Assembly (NCBI GenBank): GCA_024401635.1
Contig: JAKSKP010000003.1
Location: 1 to 64,000, forward strand
Length of the DNA stretch: 64,000 bases
Direction: 5' to 3'
Origin: Bacteroidales bacterium
GTDB lineage: Bacteria; Bacteroidota; Bacteroidia; Bacteroidales; UBA932
Position numbers and translations under genes: made by a program. This document shows positions 54,811 through 64,000 of the stretch, piece by piece. A model generated the notes under the pieces. The model worked only from the letters and a program-made list of their open reading frames with translations, was not told where the DNA came from and searched no databases. How positions within the stretch are numbered: the first letter of the stretch is position 1; each line of letters begins with the position of its first letter.

Positions 54811-56100
54811 TCATTCTATGTTCATCAATATTCTTCTCGAAGCAGGATGCAGGTTGTTGGCCCTGTTTCCCAGATTCTTGACAAAGCCCAGAGGCAGGGA
54901 CCCGTACGTTACCACCACATAGCCTGCGGGGGCATCGTGCAGAGTCAGCGTATCCTTATGCAGGAAATGCAGGGCATCCGCACGCGGAAGTTCCACCTGC
55001 GGGAAATCGTCGGGGTCCAGCAATGCGCTCAGGCACAGGTCGGCACAGGGTATCCTGTCCTTTCCCTTCACGGTGAAGGCGTGGACTCCCGCTGACAGCA
55101 CATTAAGTTTCTTTCCTATCGAGGGCATCACGGACGCCACATAGTCCGGAAGCGCGTATATCTCGCCGTTACGGTCAAACATGGACACTCCCTCGGAGCT
55201 GTCCCGCCGCCCGGTTGCGGCAGAGGCTTCCCCGCCTCCGTTTTTTCGTATGGCCGCGCAGTACTGGCCTTCCCCCCTCACCCTGTCGGGATGGAGCAGG
55301 AAACCGCATTCAGTGGGCTGTGGGCCGTCGAAAGGCATATCGAAGGAAAGTATCTCCCCACCGAGGTTTTCGGCTATCCAACTGACGTTGCGGTCGTTCT
55401 CGTCATCGTTGAAGGTGCAGGTGCTGTATATCAGAACCCCGCCCGGAGACAGTGCATCCCAGGCATCGGCCACGATACGCCTCTGTCTCGACGCGCACAG
55501 GGCAACGTTGTCCTCGGACCACATCTTCACGGCATTCTCGCTCTTGCGGAACATCCCCTCGCCGCTGCAAGGCACGTCCGCGACCATTATATCGAAAAAG
55601 GAACGCAGTTTGCCGAACTCCGACGGGTCGGAAGAAGTCACGACGACGTTCGGATCGCCCCACACCGCCACATTGTCCGCCAGGACAGAGGCTCTGGAAC
55701 GTATCACTTCGTTGCTTACAAGTATGAAATCCCCTCCAAGTGTCTCCCTCAGCGACGAAGCCAGATCGGTGGTCTTGCCTCCGGGGGCTGCGCACAGGTC
55801 CAGCACCCTGAGAGCCTCGTGAGAGGGCAGGCTTTCACTTGAAGATGTCTGCGCAGCAATCCCGAAGAATCGGGAAAGGACCTGCCTGAAAACCCATCCT
55901 ACGAACATCGCGGAAGAGTCCTGCACATAATATGCGCCGGCGTGGAACAGGGGGTCCAGAGTGAACGAGGGCCTTTCCTTGAGGTAAAGGCCATAGGGGC
56001 TCCAGGGAACGGCACAGCCTATGGGCAGATGAGACAAGTCACACTGCTTCAACGGATTGCACCGTATGCTGACAGGCAGTATTACCTCAGATGATCCCAC
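54811..56100 (-). CDS. RsmF/NOL1-type rRNA cytosine-C5 methyltransferase, short N terminus
   Basis: 429 residues. SAM motif DLCAAPGGKT at 101-110, PCSGEGMF with Cys178, and the catalytic STCTF with Cys228; a C-terminal PUA-like/RsmF domain follows. It should methylate a cytosine C5 in rRNA. The only start is GTG 56100; an in-frame TAG lies four codons upstream. The protein therefore begins with ILPVSIRCNP, a block that in relatives follows about 30 extra N-terminal residues, so the first part appears to be lost. The gene overlaps the SRPBCC-like gene by 14 bases. Confidence 0.82.
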   Translation of the reverse strand: MGSSEVILPVSIRCNPLKQCDLSHLPIGCAVPWSPYGLYLKERPSFTLDPLFHAGAYYVQDSSAMFVGWVFRQVLSRFFGIAAQTSSSESLPSHEALRVLDLCAAPGGKTTDLASSLRETLGGDFILVSNEVIRSRASVLADNVAVWGDPNVVVTSSDPSEFGKLRSFFDIMVADVPCSGEGMFRKSENAVKMWSEDNVALCASRQRRIVADAWDALSPGGVLIYSTCTFNDDENDRNVSWIAENLGGEILSFDMPFDGPQPTECGFLLHPDRVRGEGQYCAAIRKNGGGEASAATGRRDSSEGVSMFDRNGEIYALPDYVASVMPSIGKKLNVLSAGVHAFTVKGKDRIPCADLCLSALLDPDDFPQVELPRADALHFLHKDTLTLHDAPAGYVVVTYGSLPLGFVKNLGNRANNLHPASRRILMNIE

Positions 56101-56494
56101 CGCCAGTAGCTATTGCCGTTACGGCCTTGTCCAGAAATTCCTGTATGCGCCCGCCGATAAGGGCCTTCATCATAAAGTTCAGGTCGGCGCTAAGCTCTAT
56201 GTCGAGTTCCGTCTGGAGCGGCAGTTCACCGTTCCTGAGGTTGATGGTGACGGTAAAGTGGAAAGGAGCCTCCAGGTCGGCGACCCTGATTCTGCTGAAA
56301 GGAGTCTTCTCTATTATTTTCACGGCTATGGTGAATCCGCCGTAGGACACGCGCAGTGTATCTCCCTCGACGCTGATGTCATTTCTCTGCTGCTCAGGTA
56401 CAGCCGCGAGCAGGGCGTCCAGGTCCGTGAACCTGTTGAAAAGAGCCATCGGAGCCGCGTTGACGGTGACGGTCTTGGATTTGTATTCGGTCAT
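56087..56494 (-). CDS. SRPBCC-like small protein
   Basis: 135 residues, no signal peptide. An alternating beta pattern with a C-terminal amphipathic helix (RIQEFLDKAVTAIATGG) and the opening YKSKTVTVNAAPMALFNRF suggest the START/SRPBCC (Bet v 1-like) ligand-binding fold. No catalytic residues can be pointed out. It heads the minus-strand unit with RsmF-like, TPR and LolC-like genes. Confidence 0.65.
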   Translation of the reverse strand: MTEYKSKTVTVNAAPMALFNRFTDLDALLAAVPEQQRNDISVEGDTLRVSYGGFTIAVKIIEKTPFSRIRVADLEAPFHFTVTINLRNGELPLQTELDIELSADLNFMMKALIGGRIQEFLDKAVTAIATGGGII

Positions 56495-56519
56495 AAATTG
56501 TTATATTTGTGCAAATATA
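56480..56519. promoter_or_regulatory. Interleaved divergent promoters
   Basis: Plus strand: TTTG at 56480-56483, 18-base spacer, TATATTTG at 56502-56509, for the Nudix gene (ATG 56542). Minus strand: TATATTTG at 56519-56512, for the SRPBCC-like gene (ATG 56494). The two -7 boxes are only two bases apart, so both polymerases cannot sit there at once. Confidence 0.5.
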
Positions 56520-56541
56520 CCGATTTTTATCAATTCCGGCG

Positions 56542-57153
56542 ATGCGCAAGATTTATTTCGAAAGAAGATGTATTGTGATCTGCAGTCCCGACGACCAGGC
56601 GCTGCAGGACCCGAACGCCATAAGTTTCTCAATAGGCAACAGTTTCAGCATACACTCGCTGATTCATATGTTCGAGTTGTCGGACAGCCTTATGAAGGTC
56701 TGTGTGCCCACTGATGACGTGGAAGCCACCTACAAGCGCATCTGCGGCGAGTTTTACGAGGTCAATGCGGCCGGCGGGCTTGTAAGCAACAGGCGCGGAG
56801 ACTTCCTGCTGATAAGCCGCAACGGACTTTGGGACCTGCCAAAAGGGCATCAGGAGCAGGGCGAGGACATCAAGGTCTGCGCAATGCGCGAAGTGGAGGA
56901 GGAAACCGGAGTCCACGAACTGGAACTCAGGGAACTGATATGCATCACTGACCACTGCTATTTCAGAAACGGGGAATGGCATCTGAAGCATACCTGGTGG
57001 TATGATATGCTGTACACAAATCCCCTGGACCTTACCCCGCAGCGCGAAGAGGACATATCCAAGGCGGCCTGGGTCGCCAAATCCTCACTGCCTGCCTATC
57101 TGACCAACACTTTCCCCTCTATCGCCGAGGTATTCAGGGAGGCTCACGTCTGA
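56542..57153 (+). CDS. Nudix hydrolase
   Basis: 203 residues. An N-terminal domain of about 75 residues of unknown type precedes a Nudix domain with the full box from Gly102 (GHQEQGE, seven residues, REVEEETGV). It cleaves a nucleoside diphosphate linked to another group; the substrate is not predictable. ATG 56542 is chosen because upstream codons run through the promoter. It is followed by queA after 99 bases. Confidence 0.85.
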   Translation: MRKIYFERRCIVICSPDDQALQDPNAISFSIGNSFSIHSLIHMFELSDSLMKVCVPTDDVEATYKRICGEFYEVNAAGGLVSNRRGDFLLISRNGLWDLPKGHQEQGEDIKVCAMREVEEETGVHELELRELICITDHCYFRNGEWHLKHTWWYDMLYTNPLDLTPQREEDISKAAWVAKSSLPAYLTNTFPSIAEVFREAHV

Positions 57154-57252
57154 AGTGCCCTATGTTTGAAGTGCCCCTGCACTTCGGGAACTTTTTTTCG
57201 GATTTTTCGTATAATGTATTGCTGTGGTGTGAAAAACTGCAGGCAATACACG

Positions 57253-58302
57253 ATGAAACTGTCACAATTCAACTTTCCCCTCAAGCAGGAGATGATAGCC
57301 ACGGAGCCGTCACGCTGGAGGGACGAATGCAGGCTGATGGTTCTGAACCGTCAGACCGGCGAAATAGAACACAAGATTTTCAAGGATATTCTTTCGTATT
57401 TCGGCAAGGGGGACAATTTCGTCCTCAACGACACCAAGGTGTTCCCTGCCCGTCTCTACGGCAAGAAGGAGAAGACCGGAGCCGATATCGAGGTCTTCCT
57501 GCTCAGGGAACTCAACCGTGAGCAAAGGGTATGGGATGTCATCGTGGACCCCGCCCGCAAGATCCGCATAGGCAACAAGCTGTATTTCGGGGATGACGAT
57601 TCCCTGGTGGCCGAAGTGATAGACAATACCACCTCGCGCGGACGTACGCTGCGTTTCCTTTTTGACGGAAGCTATGAGGAATTCAAGCAGACCCTGTACT
57701 CCATGGGCCGCACACCTGTGCCCCTCTGGGTCAAGAAAGAGGTGACTCCCGAAGACGCGGAAAGGTATCAGACCATATTCGCCGTCAACGAAGGAGCCGT
57801 CGCCGCCCCGGCGGCAGGCCTGCATTTCTCAAGGGAGATGATGAGCCGTATGATACTGGCGGACATCGACACCACCTTCATCACCGCCCATATGGGTCTG
57901 GGATACTTCCGTAACGTGGACGTCGAAGATCTGTCCAAGCACAGGATGGACAGCGAACGCATCATAGTATCGGAGGAGGCCGCAGCCAGGATAAACAGGA
58001 CGAAAAGGTCCAAGGGCAAGGTGCTTGCCGTAGGCGTGACCGTTATGAGGGCGCTGGAAACCTACGTCACCACCAACGCCGAAGTGATTCCCTACGACGG
58101 CTGGACCAACAAGTTCATATTCCCGCCCTACAGCTACAGCATTCCCGACGCCATAGTATCCAACTTCCACCTTCCCTGCTCCACAATGCTGATGGCAGTG
58201 GCCGCATTCGGAGGTTTCGACCTCGTGATGAAAGGCTACGACGAGGCACTCAAGGAAGGATACAAGTTCGGTCCCTACGGTGACGCGATGCTGATTCTCT
58301 AA
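57253..58302 (+). CDS. queA: SAM:tRNA ribosyltransferase-isomerase
   Basis: 349 residues. It moves the ribose part of S-adenosylmethionine onto preQ1 in tRNA to form epoxyqueuosine, acting after Tgt. Family blocks: [51 protein letters not shown]-like AHMGLGYF, and [19 protein letters not shown]. The start at ATG 57253 begins with the standard [15 protein letters not shown] opening; the frame upstream is unrelated. Its end overlaps the convergent GH3 gene by four bases. Confidence 0.95.
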   Translation: MKLSQFNFPLKQEMIATEPSRWRDECRLMVLNRQTGEIEHKIFKDILSYFGKGDNFVLNDTKVFPARLYGKKEKTGADIEVFLLRELNREQRVWDVIVDPARKIRIGNKLYFGDDDSLVAEVIDNTTSRGRTLRFLFDGSYEEFKQTLYSMGRTPVPLWVKKEVTPEDAERYQTIFAVNEGAVAAPAAGLHFSREMMSRMILADIDTTFITAHMGLGYFRNVDVEDLSKHRMDSERIIVSEEAAARINRTKRSKGKVLAVGVTVMRALETYVTTNAEVIPYDGWTNKFIFPPYSYSIPDAIVSNFHLPCSTMLMAVAAFGGFDLVMKGYDEALKEGYKFGPYGDAMLIL

Positions 58303-60539
58303 TTTTCCAGGGCGTTCTTCATAGGCACGAATTCCCATCCTGACTTCAATTTGCCGTCAGAGATGGCGTATTCGCACAGGTACTCGGGAATGAACATCCT
58401 GAGCGTTTCGCTCTTTCCGCTGTCCAGAAGACCGGTCTTTGCGAAAGCCTTGAGTTCGCGCACCGGCCTGTCAACAGTCCCTTCAGGAGCCTGAAGATAA
58501 ATCTCCACCACGTCCTTGCCGGGAACGTCACCCGTATTCCTGACGGAGACGCTTGCCTCCCAGCCGCCTTCCACCTTGCGCAGCTTCATCTTGCCCCAGG
58601 AGAAGGTCGTATAGCTCAGGCCGTAGCCGAAGGGATACTGGACGTCAACGTTTTTCGAAGTGTAATACCTGTACCCGACGAAGAGGCCCTCGGAATACTC
58701 GGTATAGTCCACGCAGGGAATCTCGTTACGGACAATGCCGTCGCGCGTATTGCGGTAATTGGAATAGTTGAAAGGCTTGTCGGTAAATATTTCGGGGAAA
58801 TTGTCCGAAGTCGGGTCATCGGCATAGTTGCGCGGGAAAGTCATAGGCAGACGGCCGCTGGGGTTCACCTTGCCGGAAAGTACGTTGGCCACCGCATTTC
58901 CGCCTTCCTGGCCGGGAAGCCAGCACAGGACTATGTCATCCGCGTATTTCTCCCAGGAAGTGACGTCGACGACGCCGCAGACGTCAAGCAGCACGGTAAG
59001 TTTCTTGCCCTGCTTGTGGAAGGCCTCGGAAACGGTCCTTATCAGCCTCAGTTCCTCACGTGAAAGCATATAGTTGAACTGCACTGACCTGTCCTTGCTC
59101 TCTCCTGATATACGGCCTATGGTAATGATTGCAATGTCTGCATTCCCGGCTGCCGAAGCTATAAGGTCTTCGCACACAACCTCCAAAGGCCTTTCCTTGT
59201 CGATATACCAGTTGCCGTCACGGGGTCTGTCAACCATTGCGCAGCGTTTGCGCTCCCTTTCCATATAATTTTTGTAATACGCGTCCACTTTACCATCGAG
59301 CGTGAATCCACAATTCTCCAGGCCCTGCTTCAAGTCCACGACATAGGCCTTGTTCACGTCACCAGAGCCCGTACCTCCGGCTATGAAATCATAGGACGCG
59401 ACACCGAACAGAGCCACCTTCGAGCGGATGCCTACGGGCAGGGCACCGCGTTTGAGCAGCACGATACCCTCCTGCGCGGCCTCACGGCTTACCTTGGCGT
59501 GGGCCTCAAGGTCGGGAGCATCCGAGTATTTATATGCCTTGAACGAAGGGGTCTTAACGACAAGACGCAGTATCCTTTCCACGCAGGCATCCACCTCGGC
59601 CATCGAAAGGGAACCTTCCCTGACGGCGTCAACTATGTCCCTTGCGAATCTGCGGCTTCCGGGCTGGATCATATCGTTGCCGGCGGCAACAATCCTGTCA
59701 CCGTGATATCCGCCTCCCCAGTCGGTCATTACCGCACCCTCGAAGCCCCACTGCGAACGAAGCACGTCCGTGATGAGATGTGTATTCTCGGCGGCGTGAA
59801 CTCCATTAATATAATTGTATGAAGTCATAAGAGTCCACGGCTGGGACTTCTTCACGGCAATCTCGAAGTTCCTCAGATATATCTCCTTCATCACGTCTTC
59901 GGATGCAACGGAATTGCAGGCAAGTCGGTTCAGTTCCTGGTTGTTGAGTGCAAAATGCTTCACGCTGGTACCCACGCCCTGACTCTGCACGCCGTTGATG
60001 AAGGCGGCCGCGGTCTCACCCGCGATGAGGGGATCCTCTGAATAGTATTCGAAGTTTCTGCCGCACAAGGGATTCCTGTGAATGTTGATGCCGGGGGCAA
60101 GCAGCACGTCCACGCCATATTCCAGCACCTCGTTGCCCATTGCGGCGCCAACCTGTCCTACTATCTCCGGATTCCAGCAGGAAGCCATCAGAGTGCCCAC
60201 AGGAAAGCCCGTACAATAATATGTCTTGTCAGAGTCCTTCCTTCTGGGACTGATCCTAAGGCCGGCGGGACCGTCAGCAAGTACTACTGAAGGTATGCCC
60301 AGCCTTTCGATGGCTGCAGTTGCACCGGCGGCTCCGGGAACCTTGCGTCCACCGGCATTCCCCACGTCTCCGGCGACGTCTTCGATGGTGGTGCTTGTGC
60401 CTATGATGAGGCGTACCTTCTCCTCCAGCGTCATCGCAGACACAATTTCGGGAATGTTGTTCCCGGAAAGCTGGGGAGTTGAATTTGTTTCGGGAGCGGG
60501 AGAGCAGGCCAGGGCCGCTGCAAGAATGAATGCCAGCAT
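58299..60539 (-). CDS. Glycoside hydrolase family 3 (beta-glucosidase-like) lipoprotein
   Basis: 746 residues. A short signal with a lipobox-like ALACS (Cys12) places it in the periplasm or on the outer membrane. The GH3 barrel carries KHFALNNQE and the nucleophile Asp273 in VMTDWGG; the alpha/beta sandwich domain and a C-terminal Fn3-like domain follow. It removes beta-linked sugars from the non-reducing end; glucose or xylose cannot be distinguished. It is a single gene with a perfect palindrome over its predicted transcription start. Confidence 0.92.
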   Translation of the reverse strand: MLAFILAAALACSPAPETNSTPQLSGNNIPEIVSAMTLEEKVRLIIGTSTTIEDVAGDVGNAGGRKVPGAAGATAAIERLGIPSVVLADGPAGLRISPRRKDSDKTYYCTGFPVGTLMASCWNPEIVGQVGAAMGNEVLEYGVDVLLAPGINIHRNPLCGRNFEYYSEDPLIAGETAAAFINGVQSQGVGTSVKHFALNNQELNRLACNSVASEDVMKEIYLRNFEIAVKKSQPWTLMTSYNYINGVHAAENTHLITDVLRSQWGFEGAVMTDWGGGYHGDRIVAAGNDMIQPGSRRFARDIVDAVREGSLSMAEVDACVERILRLVVKTPSFKAYKYSDAPDLEAHAKVSREAAQEGIVLLKRGALPVGIRSKVALFGVASYDFIAGGTGSGDVNKAYVVDLKQGLENCGFTLDGKVDAYYKNYMERERKRCAMVDRPRDGNWYIDKERPLEVVCEDLIASAAGNADIAIITIGRISGESKDRSVQFNYMLSREELRLIRTVSEAFHKQGKKLTVLLDVCGVVDVTSWEKYADDIVLCWLPGQEGGNAVANVLSGKVNPSGRLPMTFPRNYADDPTSDNFPEIFTDKPFNYSNYRNTRDGIVRNEIPCVDYTEYSEGLFVGYRYYTSKNVDVQYPFGYGLSYTTFSWGKMKLRKVEGGWEASVSVRNTGDVPGKDVVEIYLQAPEGTVDRPVRELKAFAKTGLLDSGKSETLRMFIPEYLCEYAISDGKLKSGWEFVPMKNALEN

Positions 60540-60560
60540 ATTTTTTCGGTTTTATTTTTT

Positions 60561-60588
60561 ATTCGGAATGATTCCGAATCCAAAATTA
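60561..60588 (-). promoter_or_regulatory. GH3 promoter with overlapping palindrome
   Basis: TAATTTTG at 60588-60581 on the minus strand fits the -7 box. ATTCGGAAT at 60561-60569 and its complement at 60571-60579, one base apart, form a perfect 9-bp palindrome just downstream, where transcription should begin. A partial copy (CGGAATCC) lies at about 60609. This looks like a repressor site. Confidence 0.5.
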
Positions 60589-60692
60589 AGAAAAATGAAT
60601 AAAAAAAACGGAATCCTTTAAGAAAAAACAAAAATTTCCGGAAAGGTGCTTGCAATGAAGCCTTTTATGCTGATGTTTGCCACAAAAAAACG

Positions 60693-61835
60693 ATGGATTT
60701 TTCAGAAGAGACCTGTACCTTCGCCCTCAGCAGAATCTTTCTGCGCGAACCGAAAATGTCAAGGGCGGTGATCGAAACCCTTGGGAGCGCCGGGGAACTT
60801 TTCTCCCTGGACAGCGACGGACTCCTTGAGGCTCTGGGGCCTTTCAGCAAATACCGCGACGCAATCGCGGGCACCGACCTGGGCCGGGCTGAGGAGGAGC
60901 TGGAGCGCATACGGAAAGAAACTTCCTGCAGATACATCTGGCACAGCCACCCCGATTTTCCACGCGCCCTTGCCGAGTGCGAGGACGGGCCCGTGGGATT
61001 TTTCTTCATAAGCGGGGATGAACCCTGCAACGTTTTCAACAGGGAGAGCGTATCGGTGATCGGTACCCGGGACGCAAGTCCATACGGCAGGCAGTGGTGC
61101 GGGAAAATCGTCACGGCGCTGAGCCGCACCGAAGAAAGGCCCACCATTGTAAGCGGCCTTGCCTACGGGGTGGACATCACTGCCCAGCAGAGCGCACTGG
61201 AGGCCGGACTTCCGACCATAGCGGTGCTCGGGAACGGCATAGGAAGCATATATCCCTCACAGCATGCCTCGCAGGCTGAAAGGATGGCACGGACAGAAGG
61301 CTGCGCAATAATCAGCGAATATCCCCCGGGGACGGAAGTACTGGCCGTCAATTTCCTTGCCCGCAACCGCATAATTGCCGGTCTGTCAAGGGCTACGGTT
61401 CTGGTGGAGAGCAAACTGAAGGGAGGCGGGATGACCACGGCGAGAATGGCCTTCTCGTACGGCAGGGAAGTCTTTGCAGTGCCGGGACGGAACGACGACC
61501 TGCGCAGCCAGGGCTGCAACTGCCTCATACAGTCGCATACGGCCGAGGCGCTTGCGGACACTTCCCTTATGGTGGAAAGCCTCGGTTATCACACAGGCCG
61601 CAAGTCCGTCCGTTCTGCGGGGAAGCCCGCCGCAGTCCCGGTCTCCATACCGGAGCGGGACCTGGATCTCGCCGGCTCGTTCATACTCAAGATACGTTCC
61701 GGCGCAGGAATCACGGTGGAGCAGCTGGCTTCGGAATCAGGCATTCCGGTGCACAGGGCCGGAGCCGTTCTGAACGCACTCGAGGCTGATGGAATAATAG
61801 ACGTGGACATACTCGGAAGATGCTCGATAAAGTGA
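60693..61835 (+). CDS. dprA: DNA-processing protein DprA
   Basis: 380 residues. The Rossmann-like core has GTRDASPYGRQ, SGLAYGVDITAQQ, TIAVLGNGIGSIYPSQH and SRATVLVESKLKGGGMTTA, and a winged-helix DprA C-terminal domain follows. It protects incoming single-stranded DNA and loads RecA during natural transformation, though it is present in many species not known to be competent. The GSR motif has Thr in place of Ser (GTR). Confidence 0.93.
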   Translation: MDFSEETCTFALSRIFLREPKMSRAVIETLGSAGELFSLDSDGLLEALGPFSKYRDAIAGTDLGRAEEELERIRKETSCRYIWHSHPDFPRALAECEDGPVGFFFISGDEPCNVFNRESVSVIGTRDASPYGRQWCGKIVTALSRTEERPTIVSGLAYGVDITAQQSALEAGLPTIAVLGNGIGSIYPSQHASQAERMARTEGCAIISEYPPGTEVLAVNFLARNRIIAGLSRATVLVESKLKGGGMTTARMAFSYGREVFAVPGRNDDLRSQGCNCLIQSHTAEALADTSLMVESLGYHTGRKSVRSAGKPAAVPVSIPERDLDLAGSFILKIRSGAGITVEQLASESGIPVHRAGAVLNALEADGIIDVDILGRCSIK

Positions 61836-61844
61836 GAAAATTCT

Positions 61845-61852
61845 TATCTTTG
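61845..61852 (+). promoter_or_regulatory. -7 box immediately before tatD
   Basis: TATCTTTG, only four bases before the ATG at 61857. If used, the message would be leaderless or nearly so. No -33 box is evident. Confidence 0.4.
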
Positions 61853-61856
61853 CGGT

Positions 61857-62690
61857 ATGCTGTTCATCGATACGCATACCCACCTTTACGACGAAGCCTA
61901 CGTGGATGACGCGGGACGCGATGCAGCCGTGCGCAGGGCCATTGAAGCCGGCGTCGGCATGATGATAGTGCCTGACACCTGCTCAAGGGACCGCAGGGGT
62001 GTTTTCGAAATATGCGGAAGATGGCCCCTCAACACCAGGCCGTGCGCAGGTCTTCACCCCGAAGAGGTGAGGGAGAACTGGAAAACGGAGCTCGAGGATG
62101 CTCTCGAAGCCATAAAGAGCCACGTGGACGGCGCGCAGGGGACGGCCGGCAACGGCAGGATAGCCGCTATCGGCGAGATAGGCCTGGACCTGCACTGGAG
62201 CCGCGAGTTCGAGGACCGGCAGGAGGAAGTGTTACGCATCCAGCTGGATGCAGCCATTGAATGCAATCTTCCTGTCATCATACACTCCAGGGATGCTACG
62301 GAACAAATGTTCAGGATTCTGGAGGACTACAGGGGCAGAGGCCTCAGAGGCGTGTTCCACGCATTCAGCGGCAGCGCGGAAACTTTCCGCAGACTGGAAA
62401 GGTACGGCGACTGGTACGTGGGCATAGGGGGTGTGCTGACCTTCAAGAAGGCATCCATAGCGACTGTGGTGAAAGGCATACCTCTCGAAAGGATATTGCT
62501 GGAGACTGATTCTCCCTACCTGACTCCCGTGCCCCACAGGGGTGAGCGCAACGAAAGCTCGTACATACCCCTGATTGCCGGGTTCCTGGCCGCAGTCAGG
62601 AATCTCTCCATTGAAGAAATCGCTTCCACAACCACGGAGAATGCCGTTTCCCTGTTCGGACTGGAATTGCAAAACAAAGAAGTCATATGA
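61857..62690 (+). CDS. tatD: TatD-family metal-dependent deoxyribonuclease
   Basis: 277 residues, TIM-barrel amidohydrolase fold. Metal ligands in DTHTHLYD (His7, His9), GEIGLD, IIHSRDA, FHAFSG and ETDSPYLTP. TatD proteins are 3'-5' nucleases linked to DNA repair. It has about 20 more residues between the first two motifs than E. coli TatD. It overlaps ansA by four bases. Confidence 0.92.
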   Translation: MLFIDTHTHLYDEAYVDDAGRDAAVRRAIEAGVGMMIVPDTCSRDRRGVFEICGRWPLNTRPCAGLHPEEVRENWKTELEDALEAIKSHVDGAQGTAGNGRIAAIGEIGLDLHWSREFEDRQEEVLRIQLDAAIECNLPVIIHSRDATEQMFRILEDYRGRGLRGVFHAFSGSAETFRRLERYGDWYVGIGGVLTFKKASIATVVKGIPLERILLETDSPYLTPVPHRGERNESSYIPLIAGFLAAVRNLSIEEIASTTTENAVSLFGLELQNKEVI

Positions 62691-63721
62691 CAAACAACAG
62701 AAAAGCCTCGCTGCTGCTCATCTACACTGGAGGCACGATAGGGATGAAGGTCAATCCCGAAGACGGAACGCTTCACCCCTTCGATTTCAGCCAGATACTC
62801 GACGAGGTCCCCGAACTCGGGAAGTTCGCCTACCGGCTGGACTCATTCTCCTTCGACCCTATCATCGACTCTTCCGACGTGGAACCGGCCATATGGCAGG
62901 ACCTCGCCCGCATAATAAAGGACAACTATGACAGTTACGACGGGTTCGTGGTGCTCCACGGCACGGACACTATGGCATATTCGGCATCGGCGTTGAGCTT
63001 CATTCTGGAAAATCTGGCCAAGCCGGTTATTTTCACGGGGAGCCAGCTGCCCATAGGCGAAGCCCGCACGGATGGCAAGGAGAATCTCATATCCGCTGTG
63101 GAAATCGCCGCCTCGCTCGACGTCCAAGGCCATCCCAGAGTTCCTGAGGTCTGCATTTTCTTCGACAACAAACTGATGAGGGGCAACCGCACGACCAAAT
63201 ACTCCTCCGACAATTTCAACGCATTCTCGAGCCCGAACCTCGCCCCTCTCGCGGAGGCCGGCATCACCATAAGGTACAATGACGGCATAATACGCAAGCC
63301 TTCGGAATGGAACGTCCCCTTGAAGATAAACCTCAACCTGGACACCCGTGTAGGCATACTTAAGATACACCCCGGCATCACGCCGGAAGTCGTGGGAGAC
63401 GTTCTCTGCGGCAATTCCACAAGGGCAGTGATACTGGAAACCTACGGCAGCGGCAACGCCCCCTCGAAGTCCTGGTTCCTGGACGTGGTGCACAGGGCGG
63501 CGCAGAGCAAGATACTGCTCAATGTTACCCAGTGTTTCAGCGGCGCCGTCGATATGGGCATCTATTCCAACGGGAAGGCCCTTCAGAATGCGGGCGTCGT
63601 GTCCGGGCAGGATCTGACCACGGAAAGCGCTCTGGCCAAACTTTTCCATCTGATGGGCAATTGCAGTGACAATAAGGAAGTTAAACGCCTTATTCAGGAA
63701 AATCTGCGCGGAGAGATATGA
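62687..63721 (+). CDS. ansA: Type I (cytoplasmic) L-asparaginase
   Basis: 344 residues. Nucleophile Thr in IYTGGTIGM near residue 14-22 and the second catalytic group in HGTDTMAYSASALSF; both are the asparaginase signatures. There is no signal peptide, so it is the cytoplasmic type that turns asparagine into aspartate and ammonia. The ATG overlaps the tatD stop by four bases. Confidence 0.94.
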   Translation: MTNNRKASLLLIYTGGTIGMKVNPEDGTLHPFDFSQILDEVPELGKFAYRLDSFSFDPIIDSSDVEPAIWQDLARIIKDNYDSYDGFVVLHGTDTMAYSASALSFILENLAKPVIFTGSQLPIGEARTDGKENLISAVEIAASLDVQGHPRVPEVCIFFDNKLMRGNRTTKYSSDNFNAFSSPNLAPLAEAGITIRYNDGIIRKPSEWNVPLKINLNLDTRVGILKIHPGITPEVVGDVLCGNSTRAVILETYGSGNAPSKSWFLDVVHRAAQSKILLNVTQCFSGAVDMGIYSNGKALQNAGVVSGQDLTTESALAKLFHLMGNCSDNKEVKRLIQENLRGEI

Positions 63722-63739
63722 ATTATTTCAAGAAATAAT
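63722..63739 (+). terminator. AT-rich hairpin after ansA
   Basis: ATTATTTC at 63722-63729 pairs with GAAATAAT at 63732-63739 over two bases, right after the stop codon. All but two pairs are A-T and there is no T-run, so its strength is doubtful. Confidence 0.35.
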
Positions 63740-63740
63740 A

Positions 63741-63770
63741 TTGGCAATTCAGTATTTTTTCATAAATTGC
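63741..63770 (+). promoter_or_regulatory. Possible promoter of the right-edge gene
   Basis: TTG at 63741-63743, a 19-base spacer and TAAATTGC at 63763-63770. The -7 box is one T short of TAnnTTTG. Confidence 0.35.
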
Positions 63771-63833
63771 ACGAATAAAAATACGCAACAACAATTATTC
63801 ACTTTTATATCAATTTTTAACTATCAAAACATT

Positions 63834-64000
63834 ATGAAAAAGATTTTCATGTTTTTGGCAGCCAGCGTTGTAGTGATGGGCATTTCTTGCCAGATCGCTT
63901 CAGCTCAGGACGAGGACGCCGCTGCTCCCGCTACTGAAGAGATTTCAGAGGCCCCTCAGACTGTTGATCCTTTCGCAGCAGGCGCTAGCGAAGAGCCCCT
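63834..64000 (+). CDS. Start of an exported protein, probably ExbB/TolQ-type (partial)
   Basis: Only the first 55 codons are inside the window. They encode a signal-like segment (KKIFMFLAASVVVMGIS) and then an Ala/Glu/Pro-rich stretch (EDEDAAAPATEE-like). Many Bacteroidota MotA/TolQ/ExbB proton-channel proteins begin in just this way, ahead of their membrane domain, so I suggest that family. The decisive part lies past the window edge. Confidence 0.5.
   Translation, partial: MKKIFMFLAASVVVMGISCQIASAQDEDAAAPATEEISEAPQTVDPFAAGASEEP

Overview
The window is a gene-dense stretch of about 55% GC from a member of the order Bacteroidales (Bacteroidota). The evidence is a SusC/SusD pair with companion lipoproteins, a full Rnf operon headed by an RseC-like gene, a DUF3108 protein, LptF/LptG-type permeases, a GIN-domain (DUF2807) protein, an N-terminal proton-channel-type signal sequence at the right edge, and many intergenic matches to the Bacteroidota -7 box TAnnTTTG. 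I saw no rRNA, tRNA, CRISPR array, insertion sequence or prophage. Most of the window is housekeeping chromosome.

Layout. 1-389 is non-coding and rich in inverted and direct repeats. A secreted histidine phosphatase (minus) follows, then a broken small lipoprotein gene and pfkA (plus). From 16417 down to 3049 lies a long minus-strand array: two tandem M23 peptidases and a MerR regulator; then, from its own predicted promoter, a zinc-ribbon coiled-coil protein, dnaB, a DUF3108 protein, RseC-like, rnfBCDGEA, a CAT-fold acyltransferase-like protein and an acyl-CoA ligase. Divergent from this are alaS, an LptF-type permease fused in frame to methionyl-tRNA formyltransferase, and thiamine pyrophosphokinase. 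Next come a nucleoside-transporter-like MFS protein (minus), tgt and lptG (plus), a Tat-exported aldo/keto reductase with its membrane polyferredoxin (minus), a short ssb (minus), and a zinc-ribbon protein, an M3 oligopeptidase lipoprotein and a GIN-domain protein (plus).

32672-42606 is a five-gene minus-strand Sus-like operon: SusC, SusD, a 790-residue surface lipoprotein, a smaller lipoprotein and a C10 (streptopain-type) cysteine peptidase. It carries no glycoside hydrolase, so I read it as a candidate protein or peptide capture locus. To its right are an acyl-CoA synthetase and deoxynucleoside kinase (minus); an MBL hydrolase, uvrA, an N-terminally short uridine-kinase-like protein, a HerA/DUF853 ATPase and metK (plus); a LolC-type permease, a TPR protein, an RsmF-type methyltransferase and an SRPBCC-like protein (minus); a Nudix hydrolase and queA (plus); a GH3 glycosidase (minus); and dprA, tatD and ansA (plus). 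The window ends inside a gene whose start looks like an ExbB/TolQ-type protein.

Functional links: tgt and queA give the last steps of queuosine tRNA modification; Rnf couples ferredoxin and NAD to an ion gradient; the two Lpt permeases are the likely LptF/LptG pair of LPS export. The most unusual items are the Lpt permease-Fmt fusion, the C10-peptidase Sus-like operon, a Tgt without its usual zinc cysteines, a CAT-fold protein with Glu in place of the catalytic His, and several household proteins that lack a normal terminal part (Ssb, uridine-kinase-like, RsmF-like).
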